From contig CAZTUB010000013.1 of assembly GCA_964615905.1 (NCBI GenBank), positions 124,001-188,000 on the forward strand: DNA of 64,000 nucleotides, given 5' to 3'. Of the stretch, positions 43,784 through 52,659 are shown in pieces (the stretch's first letter is position 1; the number at the start of each line of letters is the position of its first letter). The translations under genes were made by a program, and so were the position numbers. The notes under the pieces are model-generated. The model was not told the origin of the DNA. It did no database searches and saw nothing but the letters and a program-made list of their open reading frames with translations. The stretch is from DATLMR01 sp964615905. GTDB taxonomy: Bacteria > Acidobacteriota > Blastocatellia > UBA7656.

Positions 43784-44956
43784 TTACCGGCCCGCTACGT
43801 CTGCGCCGCTCGCCTGATCGCTCAGAAACCCGTAGTTGTCTGCGCGGCTTGCAACCTGAATCGCCGCAAGAATCTTGGGCACGTACTCGCGCGTCTCTTT
43901 CGGCAATAGCTCGCGCTCGTAGAGGTCCCAGAAATTGACCCGGCCGTTCTTTATCAGCGCGTCCATCACTCGCGGCTCGCCGCAGTTGTAGGCCGCCATC
44001 GCTAACGTCCAATCGCCAAAGATCGTATGAAGGTCGCTCAGGTAAGCCGCGGCAACCCTTGTCTGCTTCATGGGGTCGCGCCGCTCGTCATTCTCCGTCG
44101 ACACGCTCAGCCCGTATTCGGTGGCCGTCTTTGGTATGAACTGCCACAGCCCGCCGGCAGCGGCCGGTGATACGGCTTCCGGATGCCACACGCTTTCGAC
44201 AAAAGCGAGCCAGACGAGGTCTTCCGGCACGCCCGCCTTTCTGAATTCTGCGCGGGCCATATCAAGGTACTTGTCACTGCGCTTGATGCCTATATCCATC
44301 GTACGGCGGCCGACCTGGCTCGTCGTGTAATACCGCACCCATTTTTCAATCGCGGGGTTTGTCTCAAAAGCCATGTCTCCGGTTGTCAGGCGCGGTGCTC
44401 CCGCCTGCGTAGCGTGGCTCGCGGTCTTGGCAGCGGTACCGGCCTTCGCGCTCTCAGGCGCAGAGACCATCGCGCCGCCGATAAAGCCTTTGATCTTATC
44501 CATCAACTTTCGCGGCTTCTGCTCGGCCTGCGCGACCGTGGCCGCGCCGTTCTGCTTTGCGCCTGCGGTCTTGCTTGCGGATTTACGAACGACACGCACA
44601 CCCGAACCGAGTTCGGGCCTGGCCTTCTCGCCCTTGACTCGCAGCTGAACGCGGTCGAGATAATCAGCAAGGTCAGGGTTCGCAGAAGCGCCCTGCGCCA
44701 GCAGGTCAATCGCCTTGTCGAAATCCTTGCGCTGGCGGCTCAACCCGACAATCGAGCCGTCCTCGGCCTGGATCGCCGTCACGTCGTCTGTCGAACCGAC
44801 TTCAAGCGTAGGCTCGGTCGTCTTGAGATAGGAAATGGCGAAAAAGACGAGCGCCATCGCGAGCGTTGCCGCACAGGTCGCAAGAAGTCTCTTCGCAATC
44901 TTTGTCCCTGATAGTTCGCTTTTGAGCATATTTGAGATTTTTGTGTTGAACTTCAT
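43784..44956 (-). CDS. Membrane-anchored lytic transglycosylase (SLT/MltD-like)
   Basis: About 390 residues. One N-terminal membrane segment (residues 23-42) anchors it facing the periplasm. A long Ala/Lys/Gly-rich linker follows (about 120-190). The SLT domain has the catalytic Glu in LAFVESVWHPEAVSPAAAGGLWQF near 245-268 and the AAYNCGEPRV motif near 320. It cleaves the glycan strand of peptidoglycan with formation of 1,6-anhydro ends. ATG 44956 is preceded by GGGAG at 5-bp spacing; an in-frame GTG at 44968 would add four residues. It has its own strong terminator. Confidence 0.87.
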   Translation of the reverse strand: MKFNTKISNMLKSELSGTKIAKRLLATCAATLAMALVFFAISYLKTTEPTLEVGSTDDVTAIQAEDGSIVGLSRQRKDFDKAIDLLAQGASANPDLADYLDRVQLRVKGEKARPELGSGVRVVRKSASKTAGAKQNGAATVAQAEQKPRKLMDKIKGFIGGAMVSAPESAKAGTAAKTASHATQAGAPRLTTGDMAFETNPAIEKWVRYYTTSQVGRRTMDIGIKRSDKYLDMARAEFRKAGVPEDLVWLAFVESVWHPEAVSPAAAGGLWQFIPKTATEYGLSVSTENDERRDPMKQTRVAAAYLSDLHTIFGDWTLAMAAYNCGEPRVMDALIKNGRVNFWDLYERELLPKETREYVPKILAAIQVASRADNYGFLSDQASGADVAGR

Positions 44957-45280
44957 CGACACTCCCACTCTACCCCTTATGACGGGTGATTCTGCGTAAG
45001 TTATGCTCTGGTATGGCTTTGATCTTCAGCAGCGGGAAGTTACATCTTGAGGGCCGCTAACTTCCAGAGAGTTTAGAATCTTTACCCATACCCCTTGTTC
45101 GCCGTTTTGCTTACCAATTAAGAGACAAACAAATATTATCAAGTCTGCTCGGCTGTGCATAGACCCACAATAGAATTACAAGAAAGTAAACCGTGAACCG
45201 TAAACCGTGACAAGTCAGACGAGAGTGTCGCATGGCGCATCTCCCCTCCTGTCAAGGTTTACGGTTCACGGTTCACGATC
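44957..45280. other. Intergenic region with a short inverted repeat and hairpin copy E
   Basis: This 324-bp gap between the transglycosylase start and the asnS stop contains no credible gene. An 8-bp inverted repeat (45035-45042 with 45058-45065) is seen, then AT-rich DNA around 45090-45180 that may hold the transglycosylase promoter on the minus strand, then repeat copy E. Confidence 0.6.
45186..45275. repeat. Heptamer-phased inverted repeat (copy E)
   Basis: The left arm (45186-45220) reads as five 7-bp units: GTAAACC, GTGAACC, GTAAACC, GTGACAA, GTCAGAC. An 18-bp core at 45189-45206 is the exact reverse complement of 45256-45273. It shares 24 identical bases with copy D. It ends 6 bp from the asnS stop codon. 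Confidence 0.85.
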
Positions 45281-46594
45281 CTACGGCTTTAACCGATAAA
45301 GCATTCGGGGGAAGGGGATCGTCTCGCGGATGTGCTCGATGCCGCAAAGCCAGGCCGTGCACCGCTCAATGCCCATGCCAAACCCCGCGTGCGGGAAAGT
45401 GCCGTACTTGCGAAGGTCCAGATACCAGTCAAACGCCTCTTCCGGCAGGTTGTGGTGATGTATCTGTTTCAGCAGGTAGTCGAGGTCTTCGGCTCGCTGG
45501 CCGCCGCCTATGACCTCGCCGTAGCCTTCTGGCGCGAGTACGTCTACGCAGAGCGCTAGATCAGGGTTTTCCGGGTCGGCTTTCATGTAAAACGCCTTCA
45601 CAGCCGCCGGGTAACGGTGGACCATAACGGGGCTTTCGAACCTGCTCGATATATATGTCTCGTCGGGCGATCCGAAATCGCCGCCCCACTCGAACCGGTT
45701 CTCCAACTCGCCCTTCTCGAAGCCTTCGTGGAGGATACTGACGGCCTCGTCGTAATGGAGGCGCGGAAACGGCTTTTTGATTCGTTCAAGCGCGCCGATG
45801 TCGCGCCCAATCTCCTCAAGCTCTTTTCGCCTGTTTTCAAGCACCCGGCCGATCACAAAGGTCAGAAAGTCTTCCGCCAGCTCCATCGTGCCGTTCAAAT
45901 CCATGTATGCGACTTCCGGCTCGACCATCCAGAACTCGGTCAGGTGGCGGCGAGTCTTCGACCTTTCGGCGCGAAAGGTAGGCCCGAAACAGTAGACCCT
46001 GCCAAAGGCGGCGGCGGTCGCTTCGTTGTACAGCTGCCCGGACTGCGTCAGGTATGCCTTGGTGTCGCCGAAATAATCTACCTCGAAAAGGTTCGTGGTG
46101 CCTTCGCACGCGTTCGGGGTGAAGATCGGCGTGTCCATCAAAAGAAACCCGTGCGAGTCGAAATAGTCGCGAACCGCCCGTATCACCTCCGCGCGAACCG
46201 AAAGGATAGCGTGTTGACGGCGCGAGCGGAGCCAGAGGTGGCGGTTGTCCATCAAGAACTCTGTGCCGTGCTCCTTGGGCGTGATCGGGTAGGCTTCTGC
46301 GCGCCCGATAACTTCCACGTCAACCACGTCAAGCTCATAGCCGCCGGGGGCGCGCTCGTCTGCGCGCACGCTCCCGCGCACGATCACGGCGGACTCCTGC
46401 GTGAGGCCGTCAAAGGCGTTCCAGACGCGCTCCTCTACGTTCTTTTTGAATACCACGCCTTGAATGATCCCTGAGCCGTCGCGTATCTGCGGGAAGATCA
46501 GCTTGCCGCTCGAACGGATGTTATAAAGCCAGCCTTTTATAGTTATCTCTTCGCCGACGTGGTTCGCCACGTCCCTGATGTATGTCTGATCCAT
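45281..46594 (-). CDS. asnS: Asparaginyl-tRNA synthetase
   Basis: A 437-residue class IIb synthetase that charges tRNA-Asn. An N-terminal OB-fold anticodon-binding domain (residues 15-100, EITIKGWLYNIRSSGKLIFPQIRDG) precedes the catalytic core, with motif 2 in FRAERSKTRRHLTEFWMVEPE near 215-235 and motif 3 in GFGMGIERCTAWLCG near 408. The presence of asparaginyl- rather than only aspartyl-type features (CEGTTNLFEVDYF) supports AsnS. The start ATG at 46594 follows AGGACAGGAG; the longer frame to 46771 lacks homology. Confidence 0.93.
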   Translation of the reverse strand: MDQTYIRDVANHVGEEITIKGWLYNIRSSGKLIFPQIRDGSGIIQGVVFKKNVEERVWNAFDGLTQESAVIVRGSVRADERAPGGYELDVVDVEVIGRAEAYPITPKEHGTEFLMDNRHLWLRSRRQHAILSVRAEVIRAVRDYFDSHGFLLMDTPIFTPNACEGTTNLFEVDYFGDTKAYLTQSGQLYNEATAAAFGRVYCFGPTFRAERSKTRRHLTEFWMVEPEVAYMDLNGTMELAEDFLTFVIGRVLENRRKELEEIGRDIGALERIKKPFPRLHYDEAVSILHEGFEKGELENRFEWGGDFGSPDETYISSRFESPVMVHRYPAAVKAFYMKADPENPDLALCVDVLAPEGYGEVIGGGQRAEDLDYLLKQIHHHNLPEEAFDWYLDLRKYGTFPHAGFGMGIERCTAWLCGIEHIRETIPFPRMLYRLKP

Positions 46595-46875
46595 GTTCGC
46601 TCCTGTCCTTCTATTTCCGCCTTCGAAACTAGTGAAATATCCTACTACAGCGGCAGGCACAAAAAAAGTTTCAGGCCGTGCGGGACGGCTTTCGGCCAAG
46701 CACCCGGCCTGTAACAGTGCCGTACACAGGCCATCGGCCGAGTGTACGCCCTTAACGAAACGGCCCTTCAAAATCGCGTTTTTTGGCGCGTAAACGATGC
46801 TTTTAGACTGGCATTGCTGTTGCTATTAACCAGGGCGGGGGATTTGAATTTCAGACCGTTTGGAGGATATGAAAA

Positions 46876-47082
46876 ATGGCCGATAGAATTGTAGAAGAAC
46901 ACGTAGTTCATACTGGGGGGGGAGGCAGCTCGATGACTCTTGTTGCCGTGGTGTTGCTGATTCTAGCCTTCCTGGCGGTGCTCTACTTCACACGCGGATT
47001 CGGGATGTTCGGCGGGAAGGATACAAACATCAACGTTGACATCAAGAAGCCCGGAATCGTTCTCTTGCTGCCTGGAAACTAA
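46876..47082 (+). CDS. Small single-span membrane protein
   Basis: A 68-residue protein. After a polar head and a Gly-rich stretch (HTGGGGSS) comes one hydrophobic helix (MTLVAVVLLILAFLAVLYF, residues 20-38), then a Gly/Phe turn and a short C-terminal tail with NINVDIKKPG. The ribosome-binding site GGAGG (46861-46865) sits 10 bp before the ATG, with an ATATGAAAA in between. Function unknown. It is divergent from asnS and convergent with rho, with a hairpin after its stop. Confidence 0.65.
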   Translation: MADRIVEEHVVHTGGGGSSMTLVAVVLLILAFLAVLYFTRGFGMFGGKDTNINVDIKKPGIVLLLPGN

Positions 47083-47091
47083 GCGCAGCCC

Positions 47092-47118
47092 GGAGCGCGA
47101 GCCGACCGCTCGCGCTCC
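47092..47118. terminator. Hairpin between small membrane gene and rho (possible bidirectional terminator)
   Basis: A perfect 11-bp GC-rich stem (47092-47102 with 47108-47118) with a 5-base loop lies between two convergent stop codons. T-runs are short on both sides, so it may work with Rho or merely protect 3' ends. Confidence 0.55.
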
Positions 47119-47133
47119 AATTCTGCGCCCAGA

Positions 47134-48264
47134 TCAAATACTCTGCTTCACGCGCGCGAGAAACTCCGCGTTGTTTTTAGTCCCTGAAAGCCCTTTGAGC
47201 AAAGTCTCCATCGCTTCGACAGGCTTCTTGCCTGCCAGCGCGCGGTGTAGCGCGTGTATCTGCGGCAAGGCGTCCGCGTCAAAGAGCTTCTCTTCTTTCC
47301 TCGTCCCCGATTTAGAGATGTCTATAGCCGGGAAGATTCTGCGCTCGGCCAAACGCCTGTCCAAAACGATCTCAAGATTGCCCGTACCTTTGAACTCTTG
47401 AAAGATGACCTCGTCCATCTGGCTCCCTGTATCGATCAGGGCGGTGCCGATGATCGTGAGCGAGCCGCCTTGCTCGGCCTTGCGCGCCGCGCCAAAGAAC
47501 CTGCGCGGGAACTCCATTGCGCGCGTGTCTACGCCGCCGCTCATAGTCTTGCCGCGCCTGCTTGTCTCGCGATTTGAAGCTCGCGCCAGCCTTGTGATCG
47601 AGTCTAAAAGCATGACGACATCCTGCCCGCTCTCGACCAGACGTTTCACTCGCTCAAGCACAAGCTTTGCGATCTGCAAGTGAAGCCCCGACACCTGGTC
47701 TGACGATGAAGCGATAACCTCTCCGCGCACGCGCCGCTTCAGGTGCGTCACCTCTTCGGGTCGCTCGTCTACGAGCAGGACCATCAGGTGCGTTTCAGGA
47801 TGATTGTCTGCGATAGACTCGGCGATCTCTTCAATCAGGGTGGTCTTGCCCGTCTTGGGCGGGGCGACGATCAAACCGCGCTGGCCTTTCCCAATCGGCG
47901 CGATTAAATCGACCACGCGCATAGAGATGTTGTCGTTTCCGGCCGACAGCTCAAGCCGCTCGGTCGGGTCAACGCTCGTTAGCTCTGTGAACTCAGGCAC
48001 GCGCGCATAGGCTTCGGGGCTGAGCCCGTTGATCTCTTCAATCGAAGCCATCTGATCGGCCTGTGACCGCCCCCTCGCGTCTTGCGAAGGGCTCGAAGTC
48101 CCTTTGATGTCCACGCCTTCGCGCAGCCCGTATTTTTGAATCAGGTTTCGCGGGACGAATATGTCTTTTGGGCCGGGCAGGTAATTGCTCGAAGCCTGTC
48201 TTAGAAAACCGAACCCTTTTTCGTTTATTTGCAAGACGCCTGCGGCAGTCTGTTGAGAATCCAT
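47134..48264 (-). CDS. rho: Transcription termination factor Rho, short form
   Basis: A 376-residue Rho, shorter than the usual ~415 because the N-terminal helical Rho_N domain is missing; it starts directly with the RNA-binding OB fold (GVLQINEKGFGFLRQ and DIFVPRNLIQKYGLREG). The ATPase core is complete: APPKTGKTT (Walker A, near 132), LLVDERPEEVTHLKR, LLDSITRLARASN (Walker B and bicyclomycin-contact region) and DISKSGTRKEEKL. The segment usually reading FDEPxxRH after the Q-loop region reads SSDQVSGLHL here. Rho ends untranslated transcripts and is usually a single gene, as here. Confidence 0.93.
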   Translation of the reverse strand: MDSQQTAAGVLQINEKGFGFLRQASSNYLPGPKDIFVPRNLIQKYGLREGVDIKGTSSPSQDARGRSQADQMASIEEINGLSPEAYARVPEFTELTSVDPTERLELSAGNDNISMRVVDLIAPIGKGQRGLIVAPPKTGKTTLIEEIAESIADNHPETHLMVLLVDERPEEVTHLKRRVRGEVIASSSDQVSGLHLQIAKLVLERVKRLVESGQDVVMLLDSITRLARASNRETSRRGKTMSGGVDTRAMEFPRRFFGAARKAEQGGSLTIIGTALIDTGSQMDEVIFQEFKGTGNLEIVLDRRLAERRIFPAIDISKSGTRKEEKLFDADALPQIHALHRALAGKKPVEAMETLLKGLSGTKNNAEFLARVKQSI

Positions 48265-48355
48265 TTATAGCTCCAGATGTCGATACTAATCAGAGAATGA
48301 AACTGTTTGCAAAAACTGGCGGGATTTCTATCAATTCCTTCTCTTAAATTCAAAG

Positions 48356-50617
48356 TCAATCGGGCAGTTCGAGCTGCGCCTCTGCGCGCCCCTGCATAAC
48401 TTCGCGCCCGTAGTCTGTGAGGGTGACGGTTGGGTACGCCCCCTGCCCGACCGATATGCAGTCTGCTTGAACAAGCGCCTTGATGTAAGCGGTGATCTCG
48501 TCCTGCGTCATCATCTTCAACAGGCCGTAAGTCGAGAGCTTATCAAGCCCGTTTTGTAAGACCTGTTTTGAAGTCGAACCGCGCAGCACCGCCGCGACCG
48601 TGCCCTTCCCGAAACGGCTCTTGAGCCGGGCAACGCAGCTCAATATCTTTTGCACGACAACGATCTCTTCCCGGCTCAAGTTGCGTCGAGCCCCGGCAAC
48701 TTGCTCTTTCTCGGCAGGCTTTTGTGAGAAGTGGGACCGCTCCGCGAGCCTTCTCAAATCCGACCGCAGCGCATCGCCTGCCGGGGCTTCCTCGATTATG
48801 AACTGGTCGAGCGGCGTAGATTGCGGCAGCTTCTGCCTCGCAGAATCGCGATTGATCGACATAGTTCCTGCCGGGACTGAAAGCTCTCTCTCCAATCCGG
48901 TCTCGGCCAGCAATCCTTTGCCATCGGGCGCGCAGTTGGAACAGGTCTGGCAACTCGCTATGTTCTTTCTATCGCCAAAGTAATTGAGTATGAACCTGCG
49001 CAAACAGGTCTTGTGGTAGCAATAATCTATCATCCGCCGAAGCTTCCATTGCTCGGCAGCGGCGCGGGCCGCGAGGTCTTTCCGGTCGATCTTCAGATGA
49101 GAGACCGCCTTCTCGTCGAGCAGGCGAATCCCTCGGCCGAGATAGGCATTCCTGAACGAGACGAGCCCGCGCGACGACAGGCGAGAGAGCGCGCCGCGCG
49201 TCTGGGCTTCCGTAAGCCCGAGCGCCGCAGAGACCGCGCCAAGCTCTATCTCGGATTGCTCGCGGTCGTTCAGGTTGCGGTTGTAGATCAAATCTCTCAA
49301 GAGCCCGCCTTCGTTCGAATCATCCGAGACGGTCTCTAACGCTGTATCGACGGGGGTCTTCAAAAGCGCGAGCACGGTGGTGTCTGTCGTCCTCCCGCGC
49401 TCGATGTGCCCGGCCTTCTCCAGAATAACAAGCGCAGAGTAGATAGACATATCGTTTTTGATGCCGAGCCGCCGGGCTATCTCGCGCGCAGACATCTCGA
49501 CACGATCAACGTCCATCGAGGTGATCTCGCGGTAGACGCGATTGATCAGCTCAGGCGACGGGTGGCTCCCTTCGATAAAGAACTGCTGCGTCCGCGTGTC
49601 TGCGTAATTGAACATCAACACGCAATCGGCGGGGAGCCCGTCGCGGCCTGCGCGGCCAACCTCTTGATAGTATGCTTCAATCGCGCCAGGCAGATGATAG
49701 TGGACGACGAACCTGATATCGGATTTGTCGATCCCCATGCCGAACGCGTTTGTCGCCACGATGGCTTGAGACTCACCGCGCATGAAAGCTTCCTGCGCTC
49801 GCGTGCGCTCGGCCTCTTCCATCCCGCCGTGGTATGCATCTACCTTCAGGCCCGCGAGCTTCAACTTCGCCGTCACCTGCTCGACGCTCTTGCGCGTAGC
49901 GGTGTAGATGATCCCTGAGCCGGTCGACGCCGTGAGGATGCGCTTCAGAGTCGCGAGCTTCTCTTTCTCTGTCGAAGTGTGCAGGACCCTGAGCCCCAGG
50001 TTCGGCCTGTCGAACCCTGCGACAAAGACGCGCGGGTCGGTCAACCCAAGCTGGTCCGCTATGTCTGACCGGACCTGCGGTGTGGCGGTAGCGGTGAGCG
50101 CGATCACCTGCGGTCGGCCAAGCAATTCGGCCGCCTCTTTCAACTTCATGTAGTCGGGCCTGAAATCGTGGCCCCAGTGCGAGATGCAGTGCGCTTCGTC
50201 GACGGCAAAGAGCCGCACGTTTACTTCGCCGATAGTCTCCGTGAAAGCTTCGCTTCTAAACCGCTCCGGCGCGATGTAAACCAGCTTGAACTGCCCCCGC
50301 CTTATTCTCGAAAGCCGCTCGTTCGTCTCCGCGTAACTGAGCGAGCTGTTTATAAACGTGGTCGGTATGCTGCGCGCCGCGAGCGCGTCGACCTGGTCTT
50401 TCATCAACGCTATCAGCGGGGAAACGACGAGCGTCACGCCGTCAATCATCAGCGCGGGCAACTGGAAGCAAAGCGATTTTCCGCCGCCGGTCGGCATCAC
50501 GACCACAGCGTCCTGGCCGCCCAGCACGGCTTCTATTACTTCGGCCTGTCCTTCGCGAAAGTCTGTAAACCCAAAATGCTTTCGTAGAGCCTCGCGGGCT
50601 CTGACTATCTCGGTCAC
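48356..50617 (-). CDS. recQ: ATP-dependent DNA helicase RecQ
   Basis: A 753-residue RecQ helicase. FGFTDFREGQAEVI near 16-30 is motif 0; MPTGGGKSLCFQLPAL near 41 is Walker A; VDEAHCISHWGHDFRPDY near 139 is the DEAH box with aromatic-rich loop; ATATPQVR near 172, YTATRKSVEQV near 238, ATNAFGMGIDKSDIRFVVH near 290 and QEVGRAGRDG near 320 are the later motifs. A zinc-binding RQC region follows (CYHKTCLRRF and CQTCSNC near 550-580), and a long C-terminal part of about 150 residues replaces or follows the HRDC domain. It unwinds DNA 3' to 5' in recombination repair. Start is GTG at 50617. Confidence 0.93.
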   Translation of the reverse strand: MTEIVRAREALRKHFGFTDFREGQAEVIEAVLGGQDAVVVMPTGGGKSLCFQLPALMIDGVTLVVSPLIALMKDQVDALAARSIPTTFINSSLSYAETNERLSRIRRGQFKLVYIAPERFRSEAFTETIGEVNVRLFAVDEAHCISHWGHDFRPDYMKLKEAAELLGRPQVIALTATATPQVRSDIADQLGLTDPRVFVAGFDRPNLGLRVLHTSTEKEKLATLKRILTASTGSGIIYTATRKSVEQVTAKLKLAGLKVDAYHGGMEEAERTRAQEAFMRGESQAIVATNAFGMGIDKSDIRFVVHYHLPGAIEAYYQEVGRAGRDGLPADCVLMFNYADTRTQQFFIEGSHPSPELINRVYREITSMDVDRVEMSAREIARRLGIKNDMSIYSALVILEKAGHIERGRTTDTTVLALLKTPVDTALETVSDDSNEGGLLRDLIYNRNLNDREQSEIELGAVSAALGLTEAQTRGALSRLSSRGLVSFRNAYLGRGIRLLDEKAVSHLKIDRKDLAARAAAEQWKLRRMIDYCYHKTCLRRFILNYFGDRKNIASCQTCSNCAPDGKGLLAETGLERELSVPAGTMSINRDSARQKLPQSTPLDQFIIEEAPAGDALRSDLRRLAERSHFSQKPAEKEQVAGARRNLSREEIVVVQKILSCVARLKSRFGKGTVAAVLRGSTSKQVLQNGLDKLSTYGLLKMMTQDEITAYIKALVQADCISVGQGAYPTVTLTDYGREVMQGRAEAQLELPD

Positions 50618-50829
50618 AGGGAATTCCTCTGCTCTGGTAAAACCATTGTGGTGAGAGTGTTTCCGAAGATCAATCGAAATATAACCATACCACGCCGCTC
50701 ACGCCTTGCTCAAACATATCCAGGTCTTGCGCGCGGTCCCGGCCGGCAATCGCGGGGTAGACGAGATGAAACCCATGCTTATGTGTGGGAAGACCGGTGG
50801 CGGAGCGTTTGAAGCCGCTGACCTGGGGC

Positions 50830-51594
50830 TTACTTCTTCAAACCGATTCCCAGAAAAAATATCGGTCGAAATATCTTCCACCAGTCAACGAGCGCCCGCA
50901 TCTTTGTGTAGGCGATGCCGTCCGACTCAGGCGGGTATTCGATTGTCACGGCGACTTCGACGACTTTGTGGCCGAGCCTCAACGCTTTGAACAGCAGGTA
51001 AGGCTCAAGCTCATAACGGTCGAGCCAGTCCTGCCACAGATCTATTCGTTTGTCTTTGAAAAGTGATAAACGGATGGCGCGGAAACCGCTCGAAGCGTCC
51101 GTCACGCGGCGGCCTACGAAGAGAGAGAAGAGAAAGGTGTATGCCCGCGTGCCCAGGCGTCGGCGCAGCGGCATTCGCAAGAACTCGCCGCCCTCTTTGT
51201 AGCGCGAGCCTTGAACAAGATCGGCCTCGCCGTTGATTATCGGCTCAAGCAGACGAGGTATCTGTTCGGGCGGGGTTTTGCCGCCGCCCGAAACGATGAC
51301 GACGACCGTGTATCCGTTCTCAATCGCGTAATCGATGCCGCTGCGTATCGCCGCGCCGACTCCACGGTTGCCGGGGCTTTTGAGGACTGTCGCGCCGGCC
51401 GATTCGGCAAAGCTCGCCGTCGAGTCGGTCGAGCCGTCGTCTACCACAAGCATGGTCTCGACCGACTCGCGCGGCACGGCTTTGACAACGCGTGCAATGC
51501 GCTCACCCTCGTTCCAGGCGGGGGCTACGCACAACACTCGCGGTTTTGCATCTGTCGCAGGCGCGGGCTTGGCTCGCATCTTCGCTCTGTTCAC
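50830..51594 (-). CDS. GT2-family glycosyltransferase lacking the usual DxD motif
   Basis: A 254-residue GT2-like protein. APAWNEGERIARVV near 25 and MLVVDDGSTDSTASF near 47 give the nucleotide site, and VTDASSGFRAIRLSLF near 162 the acceptor region. Where the metal-binding DxDGQ normally stands it has VIVSGGGKTPPEQIP. Such GNGK/GGGK-type variants form a recognisable GT2 subgroup and may still be active; this is from general recall. Its start overlaps the epimerase stop (GTGA), so the pair is coupled and likely serves one glycan pathway. Confidence 0.82.
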   Translation of the reverse strand: MNRAKMRAKPAPATDAKPRVLCVAPAWNEGERIARVVKAVPRESVETMLVVDDGSTDSTASFAESAGATVLKSPGNRGVGAAIRSGIDYAIENGYTVVVIVSGGGKTPPEQIPRLLEPIINGEADLVQGSRYKEGGEFLRMPLRRRLGTRAYTFLFSLFVGRRVTDASSGFRAIRLSLFKDKRIDLWQDWLDRYELEPYLLFKALRLGHKVVEVAVTIEYPPESDGIAYTKMRALVDWWKIFRPIFFLGIGLKK

Positions 51595-52565
51595 CTCGTA
51601 TTGCCCTGTGAGTTTTCAAGCAGCCAGTTGTAGGTTCTCAGCAGCCCCTGTTCTACCGTGACTGAGGGCGACCAGCGAAGCTCGCGCCTGATCTTTTCGA
51701 TGTTGAGCACGCGGCGGCGAATATTGTCGATGTCGCGGCGGTCGACATAGACCGGGTCGACATCTGCGCCTGTGATCTTGCTAATCATACGCGCAAGCGA
51801 GTTGATGCTCGTCTCCCTGCCGGTACCTACATTATAGACCTGCCCTTCTGCCTTTGGCGAAAAGCCCGCCAGCAGCGTCGCTTCGACAACGTCATCGACG
51901 AAAGTGAAATCCCTTGTCTGCTCGCCGTCACCGTGTATGCGCGGCGACTGTCCGGACATCGCCGACTCGAAGAACTTCGCGACCACCCCGCAATAGGGGT
52001 TGTCCGGCCGCTGAGCCGTGCCGAACACGTTCGAGTAACGCACCATCGACGCGCTCATCCCGTAGCTCTCGTAGAACGCTTTGCAGTAGTTCTCGCCCGC
52101 GAATTTCGAGACGGAGTAAGGGCTGAGCATGTTCGTCGTGTCGTCTTCGTTTATAGGCAGATAGCGAGGGTTGCCGTAAACGGAAGCCGAAGAGGCGTAG
52201 ACGACGCGGGGCGCTCCAACCTCGCGGGCGGCCAGCAAGACGTTGAGCGTGCCGCCAATGTTCACCTCATAATCTTCGCGCGGGTTGCGTGTGGAGACGA
52301 TGATGTTGCGCGCCGCCTCGTGTATCACGAGGTCTGCGTCCTTAATCACGTCGCGCACAAGGTTGAAATCGACCACGCTGCCGCGCACGATCTCTAGCTC
52401 AGGGTCGCCTATGGGCAGGTTATCTTCCGTGCCCGTGTAGAAATCGTCGAGCACCACGGTCCTGATGCCTGCTTTCAAGAGCCGCCGCACGATGTTCGAG
52501 CCGACAAAGCCCGCCCCGCCCGTAACGACAATCCGCTTCGCTGAAATGTTTGCTAAAAGGTCCAT
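51591..52565 (-). CDS. NAD-dependent nucleotide-sugar epimerase/dehydratase
   Basis: A 324-residue extended short-chain dehydrogenase. VVTGGAGFVGSNIVRRLL near 12-30 is the NAD site, DDFYTGTEDNL near 40 the ribose-contact region, YASSASVYGNP near 120 with SPYSVSKFAGENY near 142 supply the catalytic Ser, Tyr and Lys, and DGEQTRDFTFVDDV near 205 is the sugar-nucleotide site. It resembles UDP-glucose/GlcNAc 4-epimerases. The start ATG at 52565 follows GGAG at 7-bp spacing; the frame to 52691 overlaps the hemW promoter. It is divergent from hemW. Confidence 0.87.
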   Translation of the reverse strand: MDLLANISAKRIVVTGGAGFVGSNIVRRLLKAGIRTVVLDDFYTGTEDNLPIGDPELEIVRGSVVDFNLVRDVIKDADLVIHEAARNIIVSTRNPREDYEVNIGGTLNVLLAAREVGAPRVVYASSASVYGNPRYLPINEDDTTNMLSPYSVSKFAGENYCKAFYESYGMSASMVRYSNVFGTAQRPDNPYCGVVAKFFESAMSGQSPRIHGDGEQTRDFTFVDDVVEATLLAGFSPKAEGQVYNVGTGRETSINSLARMISKITGADVDPVYVDRRDIDNIRRRVLNIEKIRRELRWSPSVTVEQGLLRTYNWLLENSQGNTR

Positions 52566-52644
52566 CTTTGCTCCAACCAAAAATTGATTGGGAAGGATAC
52601 TAGATTTCCCCCGGCCGGTCCACCCGCATCCAATAGCAATCCGG

Positions 52645-52653
52645 TGGTATACT
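52645..52653 (+). promoter_or_regulatory. Extended -10 element abutting hemW start
   Basis: TGG-TATACT (TATACT at 52648-52653) is an extended -10 motif; no good -35 is seen. The expected transcription start is about 52659-52661, at the GTG itself, so hemW may be translated from a leaderless mRNA. Confidence 0.5.
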
Positions 52654-52659
52654 TTTGTT

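Noticed and set aside
45617..46474. Plus-strand open frame of 285 codons inside asnS
   Set aside because: It lies fully antisense to asnS, has no ribosome-binding site and no recognisable domain.
50618..50829. Small open frames between recQ and the GT2 gene (for example 50706-50990 plus, 50699-50881 minus)
   Set aside because: They overlap the GT2 3' end, lack ribosome-binding sites and show no domain; the gap appears non-coding.
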